From: a virus
IMG/VR virus record: IMGVR_UViG_3300031823_000006
Location: 1-64,000 of that record
Length of the DNA stretch: 64,000 nucleotides
Strand: one strand, 5' to 3'
Shown piece after piece: positions 33,751-41,243 of the stretch (its first letter is position 1; the number at the start of each line of letters is the position of its first letter). Below the pieces are notes generated by a model. That model was not told where the DNA came from and did not search any database. It saw nothing but the letters and a program-made list of their open reading frames with translations. A program made the translations under genes and the position numbers.

Positions 33751-34733
33751 CAGGCGTCCCTCGCCAGTTCGATCCCGCGAGCGATCGAATCTTCGTCGGC
33801 TGCCTCCAGATCGCACTCCTCCTCGTAGCGCTCCAGGTCCAGGTGCGCCTCGATCGCCGCCTGCACGGTCGAGGCGAGCACGTCCGGCGGCATCGCCTCA
33901 AGCTGGCATGTGTCGCCAACCCAATTCACCGAACGCGAGTCGCTGCGCTTGGGGGGAGCGGTCGGAAGATCGTGCTCGATCACCTGACCCTCGGTGAGCG
34001 CGATGCGTTCCGGGCGCAGGTCGATCGAGCGGCCCTCCGCCACGTGCTCCTTCAGCCGTCCGATGCCCTTCGCCTTCAGTCCCATCAGCCGGGCAATGTT
34101 GTCGTCCTGGCGCTGCTCCAGCGCGTGCATCGTCATCAGCACGAAGCGCCGTGCGTCTTCGCTCATGGCGTCGAAGATGGACTCGCCGCTCGGGTCGTAA
34201 TCGCCCACGTGCAGGAACACGGTCGGCACATCGCGCCGAAGCGCGCGCTGCGCGATCTCGTGCGTGACCGTGACCGACGAGAATCCCCCCGTCGAGAACA
34301 CGGGCACGCTGAACTGGTAGGCGACGCGCTGCAACTGCGGCACCATGCCTGCGGCCTCGCACCACAACTCGATCGCCACGTCCTGACCAGCGAGCCGGTT
34401 GCGCGAATAGTGCTCGCCCATTTTCTCGATTTCGTCCCAGAAGCCGCTCACGTCATCGTGGACGCGGGGAGCTCCGCCGCTCGTGCCGTCGTCCCTGATC
34501 GCGCTGAATGGGATCATCCCTGCGCGGCGCGCACGGACAAGGTGCTCACACAGCCGCGCGTAAGCCTGCTCCGTCTTGTCGTAGCCGAACTGCCCGACGA
34601 GCCGATAGAACACCTGCCGCGCCGTCACGGGCAGGAAATCCTTGTATTCGGTCAACACCGTCTGCACCTGCTGGAGCAGTTCGACCGTCTCTGCCTTCGG
34701 GCTCCAGGTGGCAAATCCACGGGGTCGTGCCAT
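33750..34733 (-). CDS. topoisomerase VI subunit A / Toprim-like protein
   Basis: 327 residues. It starts with a winged-helix type region (LPVTARQVFYRLVGQFGYDK, AYARLCEHLVRARRAGMIPF), then VAIELWCEAAGMVPQLQRVA and FSTGGFSSVTVTHEIAQRAL, and a Toprim motif TVFLHVGDYDPSGESIFDAM with the DxD acidic pair. This arrangement is seen in Spo11/TopoVIA-related proteins of actinobacterial phages. It may cleave or relax DNA, but a catalytic tyrosine and a partner B subunit were not identified, so it may act as a nuclease. Confidence 0.7.
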   Translation of the reverse strand: MARPRGFATWSPKAETVELLQQVQTVLTEYKDFLPVTARQVFYRLVGQFGYDKTEQAYARLCEHLVRARRAGMIPFSAIRDDGTSGGAPRVHDDVSGFWDEIEKMGEHYSRNRLAGQDVAIELWCEAAGMVPQLQRVAYQFSVPVFSTGGFSSVTVTHEIAQRALRRDVPTVFLHVGDYDPSGESIFDAMSEDARRFVLMTMHALEQRQDDNIARLMGLKAKGIGRLKEHVAEGRSIDLRPERIALTEGQVIEHDLPTAPPKRSDSRSVNWVGDTCQLEAMPPDVLASTVQAAIEAHLDLERYEEECDLEAADEDSIARGIELARDA

Positions 34734-35185
34734 CAGTTGTCCCCCTCAGCGCACCACGACTCGATCTCGCGCGCCGTCGCCTCTTCCTGCGCGGCAATGC
34801 CGAGCGCGGCGCGATCCTCCTCCGGCTCATCGCGTCCGATCTCCCAGCATGGCTCGCACAGATCGCCGTGTTCGCGCGGGAGACGCTGGCAGCGCACGCA
34901 CCGCTCGCGCGCCGGCGACAACCCCGCGCGCAGGACACCGATGGCGTCCAAGTCACGGCCTGCCTGCTCGCTCACGAGCCTGCGGAGCTCGTCGCTTACC
35001 TGGCCGCGGCTGTGCTCGCGCAGGTACGTGATCCGTGCATCCAAGTCGCCGCGGTCCATCAGTACCTCGACGCCCTCCGGTACTTCTACCGACGCGATGC
35101 CCTCACGGGCGATCTTGTCCTCGCGCTGCTGCTGCTCAATCTCGGCGTCGAGCGCGGCGACGCCTGCAACGGGGTCCTTCGTCAT
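34733..35185 (-). CDS. zinc-ribbon protein with coiled coil
   Basis: 150 residues whose stop overlaps the Toprim gene start. Helical first half (GDLDARITYLREHSRGQVSD) and a zinc knuckle RERCVRCQRLPREHGDLCEP followed by CWEIGRDEP, that is CxxC-x(9-10)-CxxC. Headed by a start-associated element. Possibly a small regulator or nuclease accessory. Confidence 0.6.
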   Translation of the reverse strand: MTKDPVAGVAALDAEIEQQQREDKIAREGIASVEVPEGVEVLMDRGDLDARITYLREHSRGQVSDELRRLVSEQAGRDLDAIGVLRAGLSPARERCVRCQRLPREHGDLCEPCWEIGRDEPEEDRAALGIAAQEEATAREIESWCAEGDN

Positions 35186-35192
35186 GGCCTAC

Positions 35193-35244
35193 CTTCCTTC
35201 ACTCGGGTCGGCAAAGCCTATCACACGAAAGGTAACGCTGTTAC
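35193..35244 (-). promoter_or_regulatory. start-associated element, copy with long spacer
   Basis: Inverted repeat at 35232-35244 (plus strand gtaacgctgttac, the loop in the opposite sense to other copies), box ACCCGAGT at 35201-35208, AAGGAAGG before the ATG at 35185. The repeat-to-box distance (about 23 bp) is the longest found. Confidence 0.6.
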
Positions 35245-35261
35245 CCCGCTGGACGAATGAT

Positions 35262-35678
35262 CTACTCGCCGGCTGCCTGTCTCCGTGCCAACTCGGCCTC
35301 GACTTCCGGCTTCCGTGCCAGCGCGAGCTCGCGCAACCGTTCGGCGTGCGCGCGCTGCGCCTTGTGCGCCTCGAAGTGCTCCACGTCGAACTCGTAAGCC
35401 ATCATCGTGAAGCCGTCGATCAGGTAGCCCACGATCTCCAGCGCCGTCTCCTCCGTCAGCGGCAGACCGGCCTTCGTAGCTACCGATCGCCACGCCATTT
35501 CCGCGGCCACGGCCACCGGCCCGTAGAGCTCGGGCACGAGCAGCGCAGCCTCCGGCGTGTCCCTGATCGCCACGTAGACCGCGTGCGCGATCCGCTGACG
35601 CACCTCGTGGCCGGGGTCCTTCTTCGCCTGGATCGACGCAGCAGCGTCCAGCAGCCGACGAGAGCGCGGCCGGCTCAC
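35262..35678 (-). CDS. hypothetical helical protein
   Basis: 138 residues: helix bundle with HEVRQRIAHAVYVAIRDTPE and ETALEIVGYLIDGFTMMAYE, then a charged helix rich in Ala, Arg and Glu (HAERLRELALARKPEVEAEL). Starts within the end of the gene before it. No domain recognised. Confidence 0.55.
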   Translation of the reverse strand: MSRPRSRRLLDAAASIQAKKDPGHEVRQRIAHAVYVAIRDTPEAALLVPELYGPVAVAAEMAWRSVATKAGLPLTEETALEIVGYLIDGFTMMAYEFDVEHFEAHKAQRAHAERLRELALARKPEVEAELARRQAAGE

Positions 35679-36247
35679 TCCGCCTTCACCACGAACTCGA
35701 AGCCGACACCCGCCTCCTTCGCGGCGGTGATCCCCGCCTGGACGATCTCTCCTACCGCTTCCGGTGAGAGCGAGCCCGCGACGCTCATGGGGAGCTCCAC
35801 AGTCTGCGTGCTCGCCGCCGGCGCGCGGCGCGTGATGACACGCCCCTCGGTGGCGAGCTCGGCCGGATCGTCGCCGGCGCCCTCAGCTTCCAAGCGCTCG
35901 CGCTCGATCTCGGCCGCTCGCTCCTGCGCTGCAAGCTCCGCCTGCTCCTCCTCGCGCTCAGCCTCGCGCCGCGCCGTCTCCCGCTCAGCGTCGAGCGCGG
36001 CCTGCGCATCCTCGGCGGTCATGCCGGTGTGCCGCCACATGCGGCCCGACTCCGCGCTGATGCCTACCTGCACGGCGACACTCGCGCTTGCGAGCTCGTT
36101 CAGCGCCTCCATCAGCGCATCGGCGCTCGCCTCGTCCTTCAACTCCAGCGCTTCGGCCATCTCCTGCTCGCTGACGGTCGGCTTCTCGCCGCTCAGTTCG
36201 CCCAGCGTCTCCGCGACCTGCGCAGTGAACTTCTCATCGACCGCCAT
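35675..36247 (-). CDS. charged coiled-coil protein
   Basis: 190 residues led by a start-associated element. Residues 95-135 form an E/R/A-rich single helix (AERETARREAEREEEQAELA). The N-terminal part has a helical MAEALELKDEASADALMEAL unit and the C-terminal part a small beta-helical end with VGEIVQAGITAAKEAGVGF. Not assignable to a family. Confidence 0.55.
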   Translation of the reverse strand: MAVDEKFTAQVAETLGELSGEKPTVSEQEMAEALELKDEASADALMEALNELASASVAVQVGISAESGRMWRHTGMTAEDAQAALDAERETARREAEREEEQAELAAQERAAEIERERLEAEGAGDDPAELATEGRVITRRAPAASTQTVELPMSVAGSLSPEAVGEIVQAGITAAKEAGVGFEFVVKAE

Positions 36248-36253
36248 CGTCTA

Positions 36254-36292
36254 CTCCTCCGCTCGGGTACAGCGCGGAGATTACAGCGTTAC
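36254..36292 (-). promoter_or_regulatory. start-associated element
   Basis: Inverted repeat GTAACGCTGTAAT (36280-36292) with one mismatch, box ACCCGAGC (36261-36268), GGAGGAG, ATG at 36247. Confidence 0.65.
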
Positions 36293-36684
36293 CCGGTGGC
36301 GATCTTCTTCGCCAGCGTGCCGTCAGGGTCGGGATCGTCCACGAGCCACCGATATTCGAGCAGCGACACAGCGACGGCGCCCGTCTGCATCTTCGGTGCG
36401 TAGTCGCAGTCATCGCGCAGGCACGCCGCGCGCTTCTCTTCTCGCATCGTCGGCTTGCCGTTCTTCGGGTCGCGCGTCGGCACGAAGCGGATCAGCGAGA
36501 CGCCATCCTCGATCCGGCGAAAGCAGCCACCGCAGCGCATCCCGCGCAGCAGTTCCATACCGATGTGCGCCTCGATCAACCCCTGCTCGGGTGGCTTGCG
36601 CAGCGCGCCAAGGTCCGGCACGTTGCGAGGCATCGCACCGGGCAGACCGGGAAGCGCCTCAGTGGGAGCAACAGGACGAGCCAC
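36289..36684 (-). CDS. zinc-binding hypothetical protein
   Basis: 131 residues. A disordered Pro-rich start leads to LLRGMRCGGCFRRIEDGVSL and later REEKRAACLRDDCDYAPKMQ, giving two cysteine pairs for one zinc. The C-terminal end SLLEYRWLVDDPDPDG is beta-like. It sits in the terminase-proximal cluster. Confidence 0.55.
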   Translation of the reverse strand: MARPVAPTEALPGLPGAMPRNVPDLGALRKPPEQGLIEAHIGMELLRGMRCGGCFRRIEDGVSLIRFVPTRDPKNGKPTMREEKRAACLRDDCDYAPKMQTGAVAVSLLEYRWLVDDPDPDGTLAKKIATG

Positions 36685-36696
36685 GCCGGCAACCTA

Positions 36697-36984
36697 TCAA
36701 TCGGTGTGGTCAAGGTCGATCCCGGCGGCATACACACCGGCGGCCACCGCGAGCTCCATCGCCGCGGCGCGCATCAGCATCAGATCGCCCGAGCCCTCAG
36801 CCTCCACGAGCCCACGCACACGTCGCCCGATCAACGCCGGCGAGCCGGTGATATCGGCCTCGACCAGCAGGTCCGTGAACTGCTGGCCGACGTTCAGCCT
36901 GGCCTCGCGCGCTTCCTCCGAGCGCTCCTTCCACTCCTGCGGCTCGTCACGCGGGACGCGGTGCGACTTCGTGCGTGCGCTCAT
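36697..36984 (-). CDS. small hypothetical protein downstream of the terminase
   Basis: 95 residues, overlapping the terminase end by four bases. Mostly helical with EREARLNVGQQFTDLL-like packing (exact: EARLNVGQQFTDLLVEADIT) and MLMRAAAMELAVAAGVYAAG. In some phages such genes between terminase and portal are head-tail or packaging accessories. No motif seen. Confidence 0.55.
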   Translation of the reverse strand: MSARTKSHRVPRDEPQEWKERSEEAREARLNVGQQFTDLLVEADITGSPALIGRRVRGLVEAEGSGDLMLMRAAAMELAVAAGVYAAGIDLDHTD

Positions 36985-38765
36985 ATCAGCGGTTCCTCAC
37001 CGAAGCCACCGTCGTAACCGCCGGTGCCCTGGCCGAACGCTCGATCCAGGTCCGTGCGCGTGAAGCCGATCTCCGCATCCGACACGGGGCGATCTTCGAG
37101 CAGTTCCCCGGCCTGCTGGCGCATCCGCAGCATCTCGACGGCCACAAGATCGTAGACCTCGGCGTGCGCATAGTCGTCCGGTCCCTGCGACACGTAGGTG
37201 CGGATCACCTTCTCGCGCTTGTTCAGTTGCGAGCGCCGGCGCGGCGCCATCAACTGCTCGACGTAGCCCGGTGGTGGCTGTCGCAGCGGGATATTGCGCA
37301 GCAGCCGAATCCCGTCCATCATCGCGTCGATCGCCTCCGTCCGATTGACGCGCACGATGTTCTCCTGATCCTTGTACCTGAAAGCTGCCTCCTCCGGTCC
37401 TCCGTACTCCACGAGCGCGCCACGGCCGGGTAGTTGCGCACACAACCCGCGCGCCAGCCGCCGCTCCGGGTTGGCGTCAATGCAGAAGAACGTGACGCGC
37501 ATCCTCACCAGCAGATCGAGCGCTTCACGGAAGCTGCCCACCGTGCCGATCCACAGCGCATAGCGGCCATCCTCGCGGAGCTCCGACACGCGCACGTTCA
37601 GATCGCGCTCGCTCGCCACATCAATCCCGGCAGTCCTGAAGATGCCCGGCCCGTACTTGACCGTCTGCGTCGCTTCACCGCCGTGCGAGCACGCCGCCAG
37701 AATCGCCTCTTCATCCAAGCTCGTCTCCGTCGGCGCATAGGCCAGCCCCAAATCGTTGTTGTAGAACGCGATCACCTGCGCCGGGCTTGTCTGCCTCGAC
37801 GCCTTCACCATCTGGATCAAGTCGCAGCGCGGCACGATCAGACGAGCCACGTGGTAGCCGCGCAGCGTCGAGTCGGGATTGGTAGCAATCCACCTGCCGC
37901 CACGGATCACGGGCTCCAGTGACGCCTCGCACGATCGGCAACAGCGCCACGCCTCTTCCACGTCGAGCGCCGTCTTGTACTCGTCGCGCCCCGGCTGCTG
38001 CACGCCCTCGACGCCGGGGTTGCGCCAGCGCACGTTCTTCCACCAGTCAAGCGGCTGCTCGTCGCCGCACTCCGCGCAGGTCACGTGCCACTTGCGCTGA
38101 TCGCTCGCGCTGAAGTATTGGTCGATCCCCTCACCTGGCCCGGTGGGAATCCCCATCCGGCGCACGCGCGGGATGCGCCCAGCCTGCCGGGCACCCGTCA
38201 AGCGCCGCTCGATCTGCGGCACGTTCGCGGGGTCGAGCTCGTTGTACTCATCGAACGTCACGCTGTCGGCGTCCACCGACTGCGCGCCGGCGCGGCTGTT
38301 GCTCCCGCGCAGGTACAGCCACCCGTTGCCGATGCGCTTGAGCTCCTTCTTCCGCACGAAGCCCGCGGGTATCTGCGCCTGTAGGAAGTCGCTCGCTTCG
38401 ATCGACGGCTCGATCCGCGAGTCCCCGAAGTCGGTCACGTGGTCGGCTGTCGGGAAGATGTAGAGGCTCGTGTCACCGAACTGCTGTGAGCGCCGCATCG
38501 CCCACCGCCACGCCTGCGTGCTCATCCCGACCTGCGTGGACTTGATGAAGATGCACTCCTCAAGTTCGGCCACGTCGTCGCTGTAGAGCTCCGTCAGATA
38601 GGGGAAGTCCTCGAAGTTGAGCACCCCAACCTTCGGCTCTGGCGCGAGCAGCGACCAGTCCATCATCGACCGGCCCTCCGTCGCTCCCGCCTGCGCTGCT
38701 CGCTGCTGCTGACGCTGCGCGACCGCGCCTCTGAAGCCTGTCTCGATCACCGCCGCGGGAGCCAT
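36981..38765 (-). CDS. terL: terminase large subunit, GpA-type
   Basis: 594 residues from ATG 38765. The ATPase half has LEECIFIKSTQVGMSTQAWR (Walker A-like KSTQVGMST) and VDADSVTFDEYNELDPANVP (Walker B region). Between ATPase and nuclease a zinc finger is formed by WHVTCAECGDEQPLDWW and WRCCRSCEASLEP. The nuclease half contains TAGIDVASERDLNVRVSEL and VTFFCIDANPERRLARGL, with acidic metal-binding positions. GpA-like terminases cut the concatemer and pump DNA into the head. No clear small subunit lies next to it. Confidence 0.88.
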   Translation of the reverse strand: MAPAAVIETGFRGAVAQRQQQRAAQAGATEGRSMMDWSLLAPEPKVGVLNFEDFPYLTELYSDDVAELEECIFIKSTQVGMSTQAWRWAMRRSQQFGDTSLYIFPTADHVTDFGDSRIEPSIEASDFLQAQIPAGFVRKKELKRIGNGWLYLRGSNSRAGAQSVDADSVTFDEYNELDPANVPQIERRLTGARQAGRIPRVRRMGIPTGPGEGIDQYFSASDQRKWHVTCAECGDEQPLDWWKNVRWRNPGVEGVQQPGRDEYKTALDVEEAWRCCRSCEASLEPVIRGGRWIATNPDSTLRGYHVARLIVPRCDLIQMVKASRQTSPAQVIAFYNNDLGLAYAPTETSLDEEAILAACSHGGEATQTVKYGPGIFRTAGIDVASERDLNVRVSELREDGRYALWIGTVGSFREALDLLVRMRVTFFCIDANPERRLARGLCAQLPGRGALVEYGGPEEAAFRYKDQENIVRVNRTEAIDAMMDGIRLLRNIPLRQPPPGYVEQLMAPRRRSQLNKREKVIRTYVSQGPDDYAHAEVYDLVAVEMLRMRQQAGELLEDRPVSDAEIGFTRTDLDRAFGQGTGGYDGGFGEEPLI

Positions 38766-38794
38766 CACCGCAGTCTATGGACGGCCTCGGAGCG

Positions 38795-39184
38795 CTAGTG
38801 CTTCGTGAACCTGATGACGCGCGCGTTGCAGTTTTCGACGGGTGCCAGCGCGTCGATCAGCAGCAGCGTGGACGCCCGCGACGCTGCTACCTGCTGCGCG
38901 CTCGCCGGGTGTTCCCTCACAGCCACCGCAAGCAGATGGTCGAGCGCCGCGACCGTGTGTGCGTTGCGCGTGTTCTGTTCTTCACAGGAGAGCAGGATGC
39001 TCGCCTTGCGCGACGATTCGATTTCGTGGATATCCGTCAACGCTTGGCTGTACGCGAGGATCGAGAGCACCACAGCACCCACAGTCAAGACGCCGACAAT
39101 GAGGCTCAGCGAGCCCACCAGGATCGAGAGCCACGGCGGCCTGCCCGCCTGCTCCTCGTCCCTCTCTCCAAACGCATCGGTCAC
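38795..39184 (-). CDS. membrane-anchored protein, lysis candidate
   Basis: 129 residues with one transmembrane helix near the start (LSILVGSLSLIVGVLTVGAV extended by VLSILAYSQ). The outer part is helical and contains one cysteine pair (SCEEQNTR, VENCNARV). It is the second gene of the late transcript and overlaps the previous gene. A spanin- or antiholin-type role is possible but unproven. Confidence 0.55.
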   Translation of the reverse strand: MTDAFGERDEEQAGRPPWLSILVGSLSLIVGVLTVGAVVLSILAYSQALTDIHEIESSRKASILLSCEEQNTRNAHTVAALDHLLAVAVREHPASAQQVAASRASTLLLIDALAPVENCNARVIRFTKH

Positions 39185-39519
39185 GGGTGAGCTCCTGACG
39201 CGAGAATGGTCACGAGCGCCGCGACCAGGGACGCGAGGATCGTCCCAGCCAAGCCAAGCAGTGCGAGCCGAAGCGACCGGCGTTCTTCGGACTGGCGCCG
39301 CGTGTCGTCGCTGATCCCCGCCTTGATTTCCTTCACGGCCTCGCCAACGTCGCTCACGTCCTGCTTGACGCCGTTAACGACGCCCTCCAGCCGCACGATG
39401 CTCGTCGCCAACGGCAGAAGGTCTTGCACCTGACGCCCGAGCGAACGCAACCGCTCATCCATCGAAGCGTTGTCGCGTTCGAGGCGAATCAGGCGCGTCT
39501 CCGTGGTGTCCGGTGCCAT
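39181..39519 (-). CDS. coiled-coil membrane protein opening the late operon
   Basis: 112 residues from ATG 39519, 8 nt after the -10 of a late promoter. A long coiled coil (ETRLIRLERDNASMDERLRS to SDVGEAVKEIKAGISDDTRR) is followed by a C-terminal transmembrane segment (LALLGLAGTILASLVAALVT). This layout is found in phage holins of the coiled-coil type and in membrane-bound tail-associated proteins. Being first in the late operon supports a lysis function. Confidence 0.6.
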   Translation of the reverse strand: MAPDTTETRLIRLERDNASMDERLRSLGRQVQDLLPLATSIVRLEGVVNGVKQDVSDVGEAVKEIKAGISDDTRRQSEERRSLRLALLGLAGTILASLVAALVTILASGAHP

Positions 39520-39527
39520 TGGGAGGC

Positions 39528-39556
39528 AGGTTAGCCCAGCGCAGAGAAGCCAACCC
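39528..39556 (-). promoter_or_regulatory. late-type leaderless promoter, head of the main late operon
   Basis: Minus strand GGGTTG at 39551-39556, spacer 17 bp, TAACCT at 39528-39533, then 8 nt and ATG 39519. A hairpin directly upstream (39568-39591) separates it from the early transcript. Confidence 0.58.
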
Positions 39557-39567
39557 CGGAACGACGA

Positions 39568-39591
39568 GAGCCCGCCACACTGGACGGGCTC
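39568..39591 (-). terminator. hairpin between early genes and the late promoter
   Basis: Arms GAGCCCG and CGGGCTC with a 10-nt loop, no strong T run behind. It lies between the stop of the gene at 39650 and the late promoter, so it is probably a transcription end or a boundary. Confidence 0.5.
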
Positions 39592-39649
39592 CCATCGGGA
39601 CGGACAAGCGGAGAACGACCCCCGCGCGTCAGCCTACACCTTCACGCTG

Positions 39650-40438
39650 CTACTGACCAGCGGAGCCGAACTCCTGCTGCCAGTTTTCAGGTTCCTCTTC
39701 GGTCGCGTAGCTCATGTATCCGCCCGGCGTCATCGCCGGCACCGGCGCCGTGAGCACCTTCCCGTAGTCGTACTGACTCGGGTTGCTCGTCTGTTCGTAA
39801 CCGAAGTAAGCCGGCAGCGCGAAGTTCGCCACTTCGACTTCCCCGATCTTGTAGCCCGAGCTCTGCACCGGATCGCCAACCTCCACGATGTAGATGCGGC
39901 CTTCGGACGGCTTCTTCACCGTCCGCACTTCCTTGACGACCTGCGGGTCCACCAGCGCCTCCAGCATCTCGTGAGACGCCACTTCGCTGCCCTGCACGCC
40001 GTCTTCCTGGCTCGTCTTGACGAATATCTTCATCAGCGGGATTTCCGGCGCGTCCGCCCGCAACCCGCGACTCGTGCGGTTGCTCGACTTCTTCGGGCCG
40101 GTCGGCGCACCCGTCTTGTCGAACGCCTCGTCTTCGTGGTAGCCGAGCGCGCCTTCCTGATCGCTCGTGTCGAGCAATTCCATGTGCCACGTGTCCGCAG
40201 GGATCGCCTCGTCTTTGGCGACGAACACCACCGCCGCCGCCGGCGCGGAGAGCCCCTGCGTCACCCAACACGACGAGTTGTAGTCCCTCGTCGCCTGCGT
40301 GTTCAGCGCCTCCACGATCGCCTCGGCCTCGGTGTCCGTCAATACCGTGGAGAGGTTCTGCACGCTGATCGTCACCGGGTCCAAAGCCTCACCCGATGCC
40401 CTGCTGTCGTTGCCCGTCTCCGTCGCCGTCTCAGTCAT
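39650..40438 (-). CDS. HExxE metalloprotease-like protein
   Basis: 262 residues from ATG 40438. The centre has EVASHEMLEALVDPQVVKE. The HE(M/L)LE(x)LVDP pattern recurs in an uncharacterised bacterial and phage protein group that may be metal-dependent peptidases with a HExxE rather than HExxH site. Upstream it reads LMKIFVKTSQEDGVQG and downstream VEVGDPVQSSGYKIGEVEVA, where Cys, Tyr and Gly segments give a compact fold. It is the last gene before the late operon. Activity is unproven. Confidence 0.5.
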   Translation of the reverse strand: MTETATETGNDSRASGEALDPVTISVQNLSTVLTDTEAEAIVEALNTQATRDYNSSCWVTQGLSAPAAAVVFVAKDEAIPADTWHMELLDTSDQEGALGYHEDEAFDKTGAPTGPKKSSNRTSRGLRADAPEIPLMKIFVKTSQEDGVQGSEVASHEMLEALVDPQVVKEVRTVKKPSEGRIYIVEVGDPVQSSGYKIGEVEVANFALPAYFGYEQTSNPSQYDYGKVLTAPVPAMTPGGYMSYATEEEPENWQQEFGSAGQ

Positions 40439-40562
40439 CGCCATCGTCTCCGTCCTGCGCCTGATCGCCAAGCGCGTCGCTTTCGTCTATTTCGCCGTCC
40501 GCCAGTGAGTCGCCAGCCTGCACGTCTCCCTCGGTCAAACGGTCGTCCTCGTCTCCGTCCAT
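40431..40562 (-). CDS. 43-residue acidic peptide
   Basis: ATG 40562 to TGA 40431; extremely acidic with Asp and Glu at over a third of positions (QAGDSLADGEIDESDALGDQ) and no hydrophobic core. Its stop overlaps the start of the following gene. Such peptides can act as DNA mimics or regulators, but nothing here proves it. Confidence 0.5.
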   Translation of the reverse strand: MDGDEDDRLTEGDVQAGDSLADGEIDESDALGDQAQDGDDGDD

Positions 40563-40564
40563 CG

Positions 40565-41146
40565 TCAATCCTCCATACCGTATTCGTGCGACCCCTCGCG
40601 CTCGGCCGCCTCGACCAGCACCATCTCCAACTGCGCGAAGAAGCCTTTGACCGTGAAACGCGACGCCTCTGCGGCGTCGCCGTCGTCCACGGTGCTCATG
40701 TTGCCGTTCTCAGCGAAGATTGCGAGCGCACCGTCCACCAGTTGCTCCACGGTGTTGAGGCGCGTCTGCATCTCCTCTGCGGTGGCGTTGCCCTTGCGTG
40801 GTGGCGCGAGGCGCGCACGAATCAACCGCAGCATCGCCTCGACGTGATCGCCGGCGCGTTCGTCGGCGTGCCGCTCGCCGGCGGAGCTCCCCTCGTCCCA
40901 CGCCCGCGCAAGCGCGCTCGCGTGCTCGCGCTCAGCCACAAGCGCCTCGCTCTCGCGCGCACGGTAGCCCGCACGCCAGTTGCGCTCCGCGATGTGCTGC
41001 AAGTCGAGCGCGTGCAGTCCTGACGGCTCGGGCATCGGCATCCGTCCGCTGTTCGACGCTGCAAGCGCGTCCATGCCGATGCGCTCGTAAGGGCTTATAT
41101 CCGCCGGCGGGACGCGCTCAGCGTAAGGATTCCTCGGTGCGTTCAC
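40565..41146 (-). CDS. hypothetical helical protein
   Basis: 193 residues from GTG 41146 behind GGAGGTT. The first 40 residues are loose and Pro-rich, then come helices (LHALDLQHIAERNWRAGYRA, HASALARAWDEGSSAGERHA) and MQTRLNTVEQLVDGALAIFA. A start-associated box precedes it. No domain recognised. Confidence 0.6.
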   Translation of the reverse strand: MNAPRNPYAERVPPADISPYERIGMDALAASNSGRMPMPEPSGLHALDLQHIAERNWRAGYRARESEALVAEREHASALARAWDEGSSAGERHADERAGDHVEAMLRLIRARLAPPRKGNATAEEMQTRLNTVEQLVDGALAIFAENGNMSTVDDGDAAEASRFTVKGFFAQLEMVLVEAAEREGSHEYGMED

Positions 41147-41150
41147 ATCA

Positions 41151-41167
41151 ACCTCCAGTGCTCGGGT
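41151..41167 (-). promoter_or_regulatory. start-associated element, inverted repeat degenerate
   Basis: Box ACCCGAGC at 41160-41167 followed by ACTGGAGG. Upstream only a weak GGTGTAGTCTCC remains of the inverted repeat. Confidence 0.5.
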
Positions 41168-41195
41168 ATGGGCGGGAGACTACACCGCGAAGCGA

Positions 41196-41239
41196 GTGTC
41201 GGCTGCTACCCACCGACACCCAACTCCGCAGCTTGGGTG
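41196..41239 (-). terminator. two adjacent overlapping hairpins
   Basis: First pair CACCCAA/TTGGGTG (41217-41239, loop 9) and second GTGTCGG/CCGACAC (41196-41219, loop 10) share three bases, so only one can form fully at a time. They lie directly after the phosphoesterase stop. Likely a terminator or an attenuator. Confidence 0.5.
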
Positions 41240-41243
41240 AAGC

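Noticed and set aside
36588-36596. gctcgggtgg inside the gene at 36289
   Set aside because: Matches the box but is not before a start codon or ribosome site.
33843-36851. 1002-codon plus-strand frame
   Set aside because: Antisense shadow covering several minus-strand genes with clear motifs (Toprim, zinc ribbons) and start-associated elements.
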